Part shown: positions 46,692 through 58,553 of the stretch, in pieces | Layout of the letters: each line of letters opens with the position of its first letter | Position numbering within the stretch: position 1 is the stretch's first letter | Origin: Linyphia triangularis | Taxonomy: Eukaryota > Arthropoda > Arachnida > Araneae > Linyphiidae | Length of the DNA: 64,000 bases | Assembly (NCBI GenBank): GCA_963978545.1 | Contig: OZ021726.1 | Location: forward strand, 31,716,459 to 31,780,458 | Direction of reading: 5' to 3' | Notes under the pieces: generated by a model | Databases searched by the model: none | The model's input: only the letters and a program-made list of their open reading frames with translations | Told to the model about the DNA's origin: nothing | Position numbers and translations under genes: made by a program

Positions 46692-47848
46692 ATTGGTGTA
46701 GGAATTGCATACCTTGCCAAAAGTCAAAAGTGCAACGCCACAATAAATCAGTGCTCCAGTCGTTTCCTTCACCTAACGCAAGATTTTCACATGTCCATAT
46801 CGACATAGTGGGACCCTTGCCTCCATCAAAAGACTGTCGTTACATTTTGACCTGCGTAGATGGGTACAGTAGATGGCCTGAAGCCATTCCAATAAAGGAT
46901 CAGACAGCTGAGACGGTAGCACAGGCTTTTTACGCTAATTGGATTGCTCGTTTTGGTGTACCCGATATTGTAACTACTGACCGAGGAACTATATTTGAAA
47001 GCAACCTTTTTGCTTCTCTTACTAAGTTGTTAGGGGTACATCGGATCAGAACCACTGCTTATCATCCAATGAGTAATGGCGCTGTAGAGCGTATGCACCG
47101 CCAGCTTAAGGCAGCCATCAAGTGCCACAGCACAGAAAGGTGGTGTGACGTCCTCCCGACCGTTCTCTTGGGGATGCGTTGCAGTCTCAAAGACGACATA
47201 CAGGCAACTGCTGCGGAAATGGTGTATGGAACTACTTTGCGACTTCCTGGTGAATTTTTTAGGAATTCTTCAGGGCCAGAAGACATCTCGCAAGCTGAGG
47301 TTGTGAGAAGGTTACGTGCAGAGATGAGAGAGGTACGTCCTGTCCCATTCTCAAATCACTCTAAGCAAAGTGCCTTCATTCACGGAGACCTCCACCGAAC
47401 GTCCCATGTGTTTGTGAGAACTGACGCGGTAAGACGACCCCTGGAACAGCCCTATAAAGGACCATGGAGAGTCATATCTCGAGCTGACAAGTTCTTCGTG
47501 TTAGAGGTTAACGGGCATCATAACACGGTGTCGATTGATCGCCTGAAGCCTGCTTTTATGGATAACGACGGGCTCCAGAAAAATCCAGTTCCTTCAACGA
47601 TTCCAATTCCTTCAACGACTCCAGTTGTCTCAACGACTCCAGTTCCCTCAACGACTCCAGTTCGCTCAACGACTCCAGTTCCTTCATCGATTTCAGTTCC
47701 CTCAACGACTTCGGTTCCCTCAACGACAGCAGATCCCTCAACGATTCCGAACAATTCCTTGTCAAGTTCCTCAACGAGTGCTCCGACGGAAGTAACAATT
47801 ACCAAGTCCGGTAGACGGGTGCGGTTCGTCGATCGCTACGGATATTAA
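46692..47848 (+). pseudogene. pol: Pol, part 2: integrase, frame-shifted from part 1
   Basis: Continues in the next frame after one missing A in the 'gcaaaatt' run at 46,689-46,692; the zinc finger's CxxC half ('WCRNCIPC') is on this side, so the break splits the HHCC domain. The catalytic core keeps its D, D and E ('[11 protein letters not shown]', '[11 protein letters not shown]', '[11 protein letters not shown]'). The C-terminal region has '[10 protein letters not shown]', a GPY/F-type module, then '[10 protein letters not shown]'. A run of P-S-T-T-P-V repeats follows (about 54 residues), and the protein ends '...[12 protein letters not shown]'. Integrase inserts the cDNA into host DNA. 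Apart from the one-base deletion nothing looks damaged. It is listed as broken because no intact pol can be made unless the ribosome shifts again. Confidence 0.9.
47589..47750 (+). repeat. 18-bp coding minisatellite in pol tail
   Basis: Nine units of the 'ttccctcaacgactccag' type keep the reading frame and encode a P-S-T-T-P-V hexapeptide. Such arrays expand and contract easily, so the tail length probably varies among copies. Confidence 0.92.
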
Positions 47849-47868
47849 CTTGGATCGTCCCTTGGACT

Positions 47869-47877
47869 GGTGGGGGA
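47869..47877 (+). promoter_or_regulatory. Polypurine-tract candidate
   Basis: 'ggtggggga', four bases before the 3' LTR. Plus-strand DNA synthesis normally starts at such a tract. It is short and contains one T. Confidence 0.45.
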
Positions 47878-47881
47878 CCCC

Positions 47882-48137
47882 TGTGGCGGCGCGAGCTTGT
47901 TGATATGACATTTTGAACTCCATCGGCGTGAGATGAGATGATGTCTCGTGCGTTGCATAGCGACGGAAAAAATAACTTTCCCGGCCGAGCAGTTTTATTA
48001 TTATTACTTGTGTTCCATGAATATTTTCTTAGCATGTTGTATCGTTGGTGTTTATTTAGTTAATTAAAGTCTAATAAATGTATGTTAAACTAAAATGGAG
48101 TCAGATAATTAAACCAAGGATCACAACATTCGCTAAA
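47882..48137 (+). repeat. 3' LTR of Ty3 element
   Basis: 256 bp, two differences from the 5' LTR, followed directly by the 'ggtt' target duplication. Confidence 0.96.
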
Positions 48138-48229
48138 GGTTATTCTTTATTTTGATGATTTTTAAGTAATGTAATTGCGTAATGGCTGAATTTGCACTGA
48201 TTAGAAATAAATATAGGCTCAAATTTATT

Positions 48230-48450
48230 ATTCGGTTTCTCTTTGTGACTTTTTGAAAGTTTGTGATTTGGTACCAAATGTGGCAACCCCTCGACTTTGT
48301 TTTCCAGGAACCCTAGTGACCGTTTGGATTTGACGACACGCCGTTTTAACGTCCTTTTTGTTTTGGCAACACAGCCTTTCAACTTTATTTTCATTTTAGC
48401 GACTTTTTTTAAAAGTCGCACAAAGGCACCGTATGGTAAATCATAACCTG
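48230..48450 (+). repeat. Dispersed repeat, sister of 21.85-22.08 kb
   Basis: Same word order as the copy in the P-like element. Lies about 90 bp after the Ty3 element. The minus-strand frame over it is compositional. Confidence 0.7.
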
Positions 48451-49269
48451 AATTAATATATTATTATGAAACGTTATTTAAAAAAAAAAAATGTGTTTTA
48501 TCCGGAATACTGAAATTCTTATTCAATCTACGGTGAATTTTCAGCATAGAAACCTTAATATTCTTAATGGAAATTCCGTGCTCAGTTTTTATCGGTATAT
48601 ATATTCTGAAAACGTTCACATATAAATATGGATAAAACTTTAAAGCACGGTACGGATTCTGCACCAATAATTGTTTACATAAAACCGCACCAAATTATGA
48701 CAACCATGGGCAATTCACTTGTTATTAATAAAAGGGCGTCAGTTGACATTTGTTGGCGTAATTCTTGGCGCAGAATCAGTTCCAGACTTGGAATTTTAAC
48801 CGACAATTTTTCGGAAAAACCTGGTATGTATAGAATTTAAATTCAAAAGAAATGTACACATCTTGCATCTATTTGTTCCGGCATCACGTGAATATTAAAT
48901 TAATACGGTTTAAATAGGCAATAATTTGTATCAGTAATAAGAAAACAAAATATAGCGAATTCAAGTTGTTGGTAACTGCCAGGAGTCAAATGTCAAAAGA
49001 TATATTGTGATTGGCTGGATTGCTGAATTTCGAAACTCATTCATAAAGCACATTTAGAAGATTTGTGATTGGTTGTTTGAAGTCGTTGCCATTCTGCTCA
49101 CAGAAATACAGCCGAATTTGGGCGGCACTCAAGAGAACTATATATACTTTTATTTTACATAAAAGGGAGATGTTAGCATAATTTTTTTACAGAAATTTTC
49201 GTTTCGCTTATTCAAAACAAATCTGTTATTTTGATTGTTTACTTGTTCGTGCAAATAACACTTGCATAC
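48451..49269. other. Sequence with no assigned feature
   Basis: A plus-strand frame at 48628-48840 begins at ATG and contains a donor-like 'ctg|gtatgt' near its end, so it could be an exon, but it matches no family I know. 'gattgg(c)tg' words recur at 49,010 and 49,070. Confidence 0.35.
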
Positions 49270-50038
49270 TAGAGCTCGGCGATATATCGATATGACGATT
49301 TTTTTATCGATTTTTTTTTAAAATATTGATAATAAAAATATCAATACAAGTCACCGATATATCAATATTTTCAAACATTTTTAGTTTTTTGATGATCGTT
49401 TTGTAGTTCCATGTTTTTTTTAAATTTTTTTTATTCCCTTTTCAAAAACTTCAAAACTAAAGTTTGGACTTGGTTGAGAGACAGTTAAAATGGCACCCTA
49501 ACCATAAAGAAAACATAATGTAATGGAAAGATAAGATCATTTATTAAAGCTTGGCGTCCACTAGAGTTGAGCAGTGCAGAGCAGAGCAGCTATAGTGGAC
49601 GCCAAGCTTAATAGTCATTAACATAGCGTCGTTTCTGTTGCCAACGTGTGCCTGGAATTTGAATCTAATTTTAAATATTAAAAACATCTCTATCAGAAAA
49701 ATATGCGGTAAACTACTTTTCAAAATTTTTTCTATAAAAATAAATGTGAATTTATGCATTGACATCCAAATGTATTTTATTTATTCTGATTGATAATATA
49801 ATTTATTTATTGAAACAATTTTTATAATTTATTTATTGAAACAATTTTTATAATTTATTTATTGAAACAATTTTGGCATGAATTCATGAAAAGTAGATAT
49901 TTTCCTCGAAAAACTTCGTTTCTGGCAAAATTGAAAATCAAATAAAAAAAAAAAGCATGTATCGATATTTTATTGATATTTTGTTCTATGCAACGATATA
50001 GTATCGATATTTATTTTGATCGATATTTCCGACTTCTA
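49270..50038. mobile_element. hAT-type MITE with 8-bp target duplication
   Basis: Tips 'tagagctcggcgatatatcg' and, reversed, 'tagaagtcggaaatatcgat' fit the T/CAGAG hAT pattern. 'ttgcatac' flanks both ends exactly (49262-49269 and 50039-50046). Both subterminal regions are rich in 'tatcgata' words, likely transposase-binding sites. No coding frame. A shorter palindromic element and a dispersed repeat lie inside. Confidence 0.88.
49549..49610. mobile_element. 61-bp palindromic mini-MITE, TTAA-flanked
   Basis: 'aagcttggcgtccacta' and its perfect reverse complement enclose about 27 bp of 'agagcagagcag'-type sequence. 'ttaa' touches both ends, as with piggyBac-type insertions, though the palindrome makes the exact border ambiguous. 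Confidence 0.65.
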
Positions 50039-50639
50039 TTGCATACACATAATGATTTAATCCATTTAGAGAGCTCAAATGCACATCCGAAACATTTGGT
50101 CATGTTGAATCAAAAGCTTGTTGAGTTGGATTGGACCAAGGGTGTCATTTCATTTTTCAAGATAAAATACTCTACAGATACGTATATACAACTTGCTTTC
50201 TAAATAGGTAAAATTACCTTTATAGATAGAAGGATCTACCAAGTGTTTATCGCTGTGACAGTTTCAAAATACGTTGAGTGGATAGAAATTATTACGCCAA
50301 CAGTGAAAAAATATCGTTATATACAAGGTTTATTGCGATAGGCAGTATCGTTATACACAGGGTTCCTTGTATTTTGTAAACTTGGAAATAAATTAACAAC
50401 TCGTAGCTTTTCATTTTCACATAAAAAGCTTTTGATTGAAAAAAGGCTCAATAATTGTAATGATCTATTTTGATAAAAAAAGAAAAAAATCTATAAATAC
50501 TAAGTTTCAAATATAAATCTTTTATATGCATTGCCCACCTTTATGTGTAATTGCAACTTATTTAAATAATTTTTAACCAGATCGTCTTTTCATAGTCTTT
50601 GACTAATACGAAAGAAATGGACTACTTCGAGTTTTTTCC
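50039..50639. other. AT-rich sequence, no gene seen
   Basis: 'tatcgttatatacaaggttt' and 'tatcgttatacacagggtt' near 50,315-50,365 repeat each other. No coding signal. Confidence 0.45.
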
Positions 50640-51010
50640 CCTCTAAAAACTTGATAGAAAGATTTATCATCGACAGCTAATCTATACGCTAAGTTTCAGA
50701 TCGATAGGATGACGGAAAGTGGGTTTAGTTCTCCAATTGCAATTGAAACGTGTGTAAAAGCAACCTTTTAATGACAATCAAACATTTACAAAATACATTC
50801 TCATCGACAATTAATCGATCGTTCAAAGTTCAGCTCGAATGGATGACGAAACGTGTATTAACGTGTATTACTGAAGTGACAATAGAAGCATGTGTAAAAG
50901 CGGTCTTTTCGTGACATCCCCAAAACTTAATACAATGCATTGTCATAACAATGAATCTATCTGCAAAATTTCAGCTCGTTTAGGCAAGTGGGTAAATTAG
51001 CTCTCCGTCG
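50640..51010 (+). repeat. Three tandem ~135-bp units
   Basis: Each unit holds 'catcgaca..taat', 'tttcagctcg'-like and 'gtgtgtaaaagc' words, spaced about 135 bp. Units are diverged. A related inverted segment is at 945-1160. Confidence 0.75.
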
Positions 51011-53962
51011 ATTTGCGAACAAACAAGCGCACAAAATCGAAGTTAACATAAAGGATTTAACTGAAACAGACTCCTATTAAAGTCATTTTGAACATTCATA
51101 AAATTAGGAGAAGGAAATACTAATAAGGTAGTAGGTTTTCGGATAACTAAAAAAATAAAATGTTTTACTAAGATGATTTGTTACAGATATTTAAGTATTT
51201 GAATCTAGTATTTAAAACTACAAGTTTTGTCGTAAACATTACATCTGTTGTAATTTATCTTTAGGGTTATTCCATATGAAATTCAAAATTTTTAAATTTT
51301 TTTTTTGTATTTCTGATTTTAAGAATTCAATTAAATGCTACTTGTATTGCATTTGCGGGACAGAGAAAAAAATATACTAATATTACACTCTACTTGATCC
51401 TCATCTCGTTTGATTTCTAAAATAGGTGATTGCAGAAAAGGGGGGAAATTGTAAATTTTGGTATTTTGTACATTACAATTTTACCTACAATTTTCTTCGT
51501 AATTGTAACAGACAATTAATTTTAGTTTCTTTCAAAATGGATTAGTTTTGGCTTCCATCAGTTTATGTACGATACAACATTACATTTTTGCCTTCTTTAC
51601 TTTCGAGTTACAGTTTGGAATCCTCTACTAATTGGTTGTTTGCGAATTTATAATTTACATCAAATAGTAGATTTAAAATGTTAAATTAATGTTAATTAGA
51701 AAATTTTGATGTCCTAATTTTTGAAATAAGGAAGTATGACTTTGTCAAAAACTGCATATTTTTTAAAATGATATTTTTTCCCCTTCAAACGTGTCACCTA
51801 CCAGTGTAAATTGAAAATTAAATGTTTCAATAAAATGTACAAAAGGATTATTTGATTTTTTATACCATATCTTAAATAAAATATTATTACAACTACAAAT
51901 GAGACCTTATTACTCACCCTTTGACAGTATGATTCTCCTTTTGACAGAAATCTAATTTTTTCAGTAGGGATGTTAAGAATCTAAAATTAATTTCATATTC
52001 ATTATTATTTAAAGTCAAGATTCAAAGCATTATAAAGTTAATTATCTAATATTTTTAAGCAGTGTTACATGCATTATGGTGGTCGATGGCTTGAAAAAGT
52101 AGTCTTTACAATAGAACATTAAAATACTTCCAATCTTATGCCTCCCTTGCTGATGCAAATTACATTGGCATACATAAATGGGTCATTCTCCCGAAACAAG
52201 AAAAACTCATTTTACAACGTTAGACCACTTCAAAAACAAGTGCGAAAATAATGAATTGCGTTTTAATAATTAGTCCATGTTCAAGGTTTAGTATTTCATC
52301 AATAACATATTGAATTGTTCTTATATAAATGTATTTAAAAATATATAAAACTTCCAAATGTCATTATTCAAATTTATCTCTATATCCATCTACGCTGTTA
52401 TGCTGTTATAACCAGCTTCTAATTGCATCAATTTCATCATTGCCCTGGCATATAAAAAAGACAATAACAGCAAAACAAAACAGGATAATGATGTTTATTA
52501 TTCTTTCAAAATATAATTAAAATTTATAAACGTTTAATAGAACCCCACTACTATTGTAATTAAATTTGAAAATTTATTTTCTTTTATTATTTTATTAGCA
52601 TTTTTTTTTAATCGCCTCATTTAAAAATTGTCGTATTATGAGCAGCATTGTCGTAGCAGAGACTTTTTTTAAAAATATTTTTCCTATTCACAATTAACAC
52701 ATTTTTGTGCTGTTGGTATTTTTTCTTATTGTATAAAGCTTAAAAAACAAAAAATATATAACATATAATTACGGCATCCTTTTTTAAAAAATGTTTTATC
52801 ATTGAAAAATTGCCTGTTTCGGAAGAATGATTTATATGGTTGTGCCCCGACTTAAAATAACGCCCATTTCAGCATGTGTTTTGTCCCACGTAATATTCAT
52901 TTCCATTTTCCCCTATCTATATATTGCAAATATCAATCTCTACAACATCTATAAATGTATATTTTAGTATAATTTAGCTTTCAAATTGAAATGTACAAAA
53001 ATCTCTTGCATTTCATTTTTAACAGCAAGGCATTTTTTGTTTATACCTAATTAAAGGGATTTTTATATTAAAAGAAAACTTTTAAGAAATCTTTACAGGA
53101 TTAAAAAAAAATTGCATCGAAACATTCCGCCAGATGTGCAGATGCTTTAAAAAATCAAGAACAATTTTTTACCAAATTATTTTTCTTATTAAAAACTATA
53201 AATAACACATGCATTTAATACAACAATAGAAATCCTAAATTTATTTTTAAAAAAATAAAAAAATACTGAATATAATCTTTAAAATTATCAAGAAGCAACT
53301 TATGTATTCATTTGTAATTCAAGGAAAGTAAAATTCTGATCATTTGCTCCGTATTTACTTTTTTTCTCCTAGTGAAAGTCACCCAAATATCAGATGATCC
53401 AACTATCAGAATATCAAGTGGTCGAGCTGGCAGCTGAATTGATTTGTTATTGAATAACCATTTTTTCTAATTCTAAGAATGTTAAATTTGCAAGCATATT
53501 ATATATCCATTTTTGAATATTTGTTGGTTTGTCGTTCGAAGATTTCTATGAAACTTTCACATTGTATTTAAAATATCCCAAAGCTGGACAAATGTTAAAA
53601 ATTATGAGGTATTTCGGTAACTATTCTATGATTTATTTTTGTTTGGTGAATGCTGAAAATCATCCAATTTTTACAATTAAAGGTTCTTAAATAATCATCA
53701 GTACTTTCGAAGAATCGTTATGCTACAAAAAACGATAATTGATGAGAAAAATCGGTAATATTAACTTTTGCTATGCTTTTTTGACACTTCTATCATATGA
53801 ATCACTATCTAACTAAGAATTGATTTTGATGAACGCAATTAACTATCTCTATCTAAGAATTGGACAGGTAACTATCGATTAAACAATTAGTTGTTGTTAA
53901 GGTGAATGCATGGAGAAATTCGTAGCAAAGCATAAGTATTCAGTGGATGTTTATATATATAA
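51011..53962. other. AT-rich sequence, no gene seen
   Basis: The only shared structure I see is a ~42-bp word at 52,092-52,134 that recurs near 41,768. Frames such as 52329-52520 are compositional. Confidence 0.45.
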
Positions 53963-54170
53963 CTAGCTGAATACCCAGATTTGAAAATGTTCTACCACGC
54001 AAAAAATTTAAACACTCTGCCAGGAGAAGTCTTGATATATATATTTTACAAAGTCTGTATGGGTTTACCGAACCGTAAACGAAGTCCTGCTTTAATTAAA
54101 ATGCGTATTATTATCTATTTGGTACCTGACTTTTTTCATTTTATAAATAAACTAATGTTTATATAAAAAA
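53963..54170 (-). mobile_element. Repeat end with CTAG
   Basis: Read on the minus strand it ends 'tgggtattcagctag' before T, like the other CTAG-ended repeats here, but without a clear hairpin. A frame of about 61 codons at 53981-54166 is unmatched. Confidence 0.3.
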
Positions 54171-55047
54171 AATTAACTTAACTAATGTAAACATAAAATA
54201 TAATTAATGCATTAATGCAAATATTTCTCCCTACTTTTAAAATATTTCAAACGTATTATTAGCAAGATAAATGACATATATAGTGGGTTTAATTTAAAGT
54301 CTGCCGCTAATTATGTAAAAAAAAAAAAAAAAAAAAAAACTTCTGTTGATTGTAATTTTATCAAAACCTTTCATAAAGGATGACTTCATGTGTAAAAAAA
54401 TAACTATCATAACTGATAACTGAGTTTTAACTGAGTATTTAATGTTTTTGTTTAGCGGGAAACCTTTTTGCAACTGCATTGTTTCTTTGTCAGACATCAT
54501 TGGGAAATTGCCATGTTACGCATGGGACATTTTTAGAGAGCTTTTAGCTCATCCCAAATGAATAATGTAAGCCATTTCGAAATAAATTTTGTTGTATTGA
54601 GTGTATTATGGGCTATACACATTTTCAGTATTTTCTTTTCCCCCACTTATGTTTTAATAGTATTTTCAGACCTAATGGCATAGAATGGAAGAATAAACAC
54701 TAAATTATTTTTTAATTTACACAAACTAGTAAATGCTGATGATGAAAGCACTAAATAATAAGGAAATAAACCGGTGTAAAGCTACCCTGTCATTCAGGGT
54801 AACTTTGAACCACTATCAGAAGTTTCATATAAAATAAATTTTTTTATTTAATCTAGAAGTCAGGACAACTTTGAAATTGTAAAATTACGTTTCTAATTAT
54901 TTAAAACATCATCAGCTGCAGTTATCAACACCATACAGTTTGGATATTTTAAATAACATCATCACAAAGAATATATTAGGTAGGAACAGTGGATGACGAA
55001 TCACATGAATATATTGCAATAAAACCTATTTATTATTCAGTTTAAAC
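54171..55047. other. AT-rich sequence, no gene seen
   Basis: An A-run of about 22 near 54,318. A word 'accctgtcattcagggt' (54784-54800) forms a local hairpin and recurs inverted near 62,440. Confidence 0.45.
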
Positions 55048-55204
55048 CACTGATCTCTACAACAACTTCTGGATTGCTTCTTAGCGGTTTCTACTCTGCA
55101 AGCAGATGATGGCATTCGAATACTTCCCCCATAATGCTTTGAAATATAGGTTGCCCATATTTACAAACAAATTTGAACTAGTTTGGGGGAAGTTATTAGT
55201 ATAG

Positions 55205-56564
55205 ATCTCAGTAGTTAGAAAGTGGGGCTCCTGGGCCTGGGCCGGATGCGGGATGGGATGAAGGATGATTACATCACCGGAAGTGACATCACCGGATATG
55301 ACGTCACCTGAAATCACGTGACCGCAAGTGGAGTTGAGTTGTTCCCTCCTGCTGCTGTTTTAGTTTCGGTTTCGTTATAATCTGTTTGTGTATGACGTCA
55401 CAGTGGGAATGACGTCATAATGTGTTTTATATCAAAGTTTTGAGCGGTGGCAACACTTTTTAGTTTTTGTTTCCAGTTAAATGGGGTTGAGTTGTTCTAG
55501 GGCTGCTTCTAAGTGAATAAGTTAGAGTGATAGGCTTTTATTGCGTGACGTCACAGTGGGTATGACGTCATTATATGTTAAAATTTACGTTTTAAGTGGT
55601 GATAACACTGGATATATACTAAATTTAGTTTTCAAGTGTTGACAACGATTTCTGATCGGTCAGCTAAATGCTCGCTTGTGATTGGTAAGTTTTAAACATG
55701 TGACCAAAAGCTAACTCCTGATTGGCTACACAGTTTAGTAAGATAGTTTTCTGCAAAATTTAAGGTAGTGGTGCCATCTAGGGGTGAATTTAAGAGTCAT
55801 TTACATTAAATTTCTAAGATCAGAGATATATGCAAATAAAAAAAAATCTTAACACGACTTTTAAGTTTAATAACAGTGAAGGCCATTTGCTAAGGGTCTA
55901 AAGAACCCTAACCCCGAGCTACACGTGACATTTCAATATTTTACCAAACAATTGTTAAAATATCGACTATCGGACGTTGCCTTCATGGGAACTCATCTAC
56001 CCACCCCCCTTCCCTAACCAATTTTGAATAAGCTAATTTGAAAGACTTTAGAAAATGTTAATTATTTTTAAGCTAAATTTTAAAAGTGAGGACCCACCTC
56101 CGGCCCGATACCTCTTTTAGGAAGAATTGGTACCGCCTCACTCCTCCCTATAAAAAGAAAAAAAAACTTATTCCAAAGAACGTATATTTCTTTGAAATAT
56201 GAGGTCACTAACCAACCATCCAATACTGAATTTCATGACAATTTTAGTCTGTCTAAACATTTTTTCATGAAAATTCTAGTTTTGAAACAAATTATTTAAA
56301 CACTAATGTAAAAAAAAAAAAAAATATTTTTAATAGAAATTTTTACTAATATCTAGTTGTATGTAGCTTTTTCCGAAAAAACTTAATGAATTTCACGGAA
56401 ATTTTAACGTACCCTTAACAGTTTTCATGAAAATTGTAATTTTGATACAAACAAATTTAACTTTAGTGTTACAGTTTACTCTTCATACAAATGTGCAGAA
56501 ATATCTTAATTTTTTTTTTAACTAGCATTTATTTCTTTATGATGTTATTACTAATGACTCCCAA
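55205..56564 (+). repeat. Left arm, CRE-rich inverted repeat
   Basis: Contains five exact TGACGTCA palindromes (55299, 55393, 55410, 55546, 55563), a CACGTG at 55315 and 'accggaagtgac', which are classic CREB/ATF, E-box and ETS-type words. Whether they act is unknown. Confidence 0.9.
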
Positions 56565-57012
56565 CGACTCCCAATTGGCTCTCAATGGCTCCCAATACCT
56601 GTTAAATGCTTCCTAACTGCTCCCAATACCTGTTAAATGTTCCCTAACTGCTCCCAATACCCGCTAAATGCTCCCTAACTGCTCCCAATACCTGTTAAAT
56701 GCTTTTTAACTGATCTCAATACATGTTAACTGCTCCCAATACCTGCTAAATGCTCCCTAACTGTTCCCAATACCCGCTAAATGCTTCCTAACTGCTCCCA
56801 ATACCTGTTAAATGCTTCTTAACTGCTCCCAATACATGTTAAATGCTCTCAATACCTGTTAAATGGTCCCTAAATGCTCCCAAATATCTACTAAATGGTC
56901 CCTAACTGCTCCAAATACCTGCTAAATGCTCTCTAAATGCTCCCAATACCTGCTAAATGCTCTCTAAATGCTCCCAATACCTGCTAAATGCTCCTTAACT
57001 ACTCCCAATGGC
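56540..57012 (+). repeat. ~30-bp minisatellite
   Basis: About 14 diverged units of the 'ctcccaatacctgttaaatg' + 'cttcctaactg' type, with some shorter units. Confidence 0.93.
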
Positions 57013-57204
57013 TCTTGAGTCCCGATAGTTGAGCTTTACCCCAATAAACTTGTTAGAAATTAATCAGTCTATGTTAGTTATATTAATCAAGATAGTTTTT
57101 ATTGTACAATGATACTTACTTAAGTTGATGAATAGCAACACAGAACTAGCTGCTAATGCTGAATAGATATCTGATAACTGATTTTGGATACTCTAATGCC
57201 TAAA

Positions 57205-57975
57205 TAAGAGAGAAAAAGTAACATACTTGAACATCCTACAACTAAGAATTCAAAAGTGAACGTGAAAGTTTACTTTACGAATAAAAATCATGTCGTTAAA
57301 ATGTGTACGAATATCACTAAATAAGAGAAAAAAGTAACATACTCAAACTCTTTACGGCAAATAAGTTTAACATTAATGTAAAAAATTTACTTTACACATA
57401 AAAATCACTTTAAAATGTGTAAAAATAAGAGAAAAAAAGTAACTTACTTAAAATTTCTAAGATATATATTTAACCTTTACGCGAAAATTCCCTTCATATA
57501 AAAACATCACGACTTTAAAATATGACATGCAAGAGAAAAGTAACGTACTTAAACTTTCTACGACAAATAACTTTAACATTAACGTAAAATTTTACTTTAC
57601 ACATAAAAATCCCGACTTTAAAATATGTAGAAATATCGCTAAATAAAAGGGAAAAAAAGTAACATACTTAAACTTTGAACGACAAATAACTTTGACATTA
57701 ACGTAAAAATTTTTCTTCACATATAAAAATCACGACATTAAAATGTGACATGTAAGAAGAATTAGCATACTTAAAATTTCTACGATAAATAATTTTAACA
57801 TTTGCGTGAAAATTTACTACATATATAAAAATCATGTCTTTAAAATATCGCTAAATAAAAGAAAAAAGTAACATACTTAAACTTTCTACGACAAATAACT
57901 TTAACATTAATACAAAAATTTACTTTACACATAAAAATCACGACTTTAAATTTGACATGTAGGAGGAAAGTAAAT
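57205..57975 (+). repeat. ~110-bp tandem array, about seven units
   Basis: Each unit begins 'agagaaaaaagtaacatact' or close to it and includes 'tttactttacacataaaaat' and 'cactttaaaatgtg'. Unit starts are near 57,209, 57,325, 57,428, 57,531, 57,650, 57,750 and 57,857. Confidence 0.92.
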
Positions 57976-58516
57976 TTTTGTATTAATGTTGCCAACCTCC
58001 AAGAGTAGCATTGTATACATATTCAACATTGCTCGGATCCCACTTTGTTAAACACTTCAGAATTCTCTATATAAGAAATTTCTTATTTCTATCCCATTCA
58101 AGGTAAGTGCAATTTTTCACTATTCAAATAAATTATTTTATATAAATGGTTACGATTATAAAGCTTTTTTTTAAAACTATTGACCTATTTCGCTGGGCAT
58201 GCGGATTGGGACGTTAAAGCGTTAGATTGGGACTTTGTTAATCAAATGTTAATGGTTATTGTTGGCAATAACATTATAACTCCAATAATAAATTGATTTA
58301 ATTATAATATTTTAATAATTAATATATTTTTATTGAAATATGTTTACCTAAATTAATTACCATATATTTTTAAAATTCCAGTAACTAATTATGCTATATG
58401 TGCTAAAAGTATTACAATCCCAAAAAGTGTTTATTTGTTTTTTAGTTTGATTAATTTTGATTTGTAAATTATTGAATGATAATCATTGTTTCCGAAGTTG
58501 ACATTTATAATTTCTC

Positions 58517-58552
58517 AGCCCCCCCGGAAAAAAAATCCTGGCTACGCCCCTG
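58517..58552 (-). mobile_element. hAT-type terminal sequence at arm junction
   Basis: Read on the minus strand: 'caggggcgtagccagga', a T-run, then 'ccgggggggctgag'. This is a tip I recall from animal hAT elements. Its partner end is not found, so it is a fragment or a cut-off insertion at the inner edge of the right arm. Confidence 0.45.
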
Positions 58553-58553
58553 T

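Larger units (their letters stand above)
43225..48137 (+). mobile_element. Ty3/gypsy LTR retrotransposon, CsRn1-like, near complete
   Basis: A 4.9-kb element: LTR, primer site, gag, pol (protease, reverse transcriptase, RNase H, integrase), purine-rich tract, LTR. 'ggtt' flanks it at 43221-43224 and 48138-48141, the 4-bp duplication usual for this superfamily. The LTRs differ at two bases, so insertion is recent. Gag ends in a CHCC-type zinc motif and the primer site matches the tRNA-Trp type, both hallmarks of the CsRn1/Kabuki clade. One missing base in integrase is the only coding break I see. Confidence 0.96.

Noticed and set aside
48628..48840. Possible first exon with donor-like gtatgt
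   Set aside because: No domain, promoter or downstream exon; the donor-like hexamer alone is weak.
58061..58110. Promoter with TATA box and splice donor inside the foldback element
   Set aside because: The tatataag and ag|gtaagt are only ~30 bp apart, which leaves no room for a first exon.
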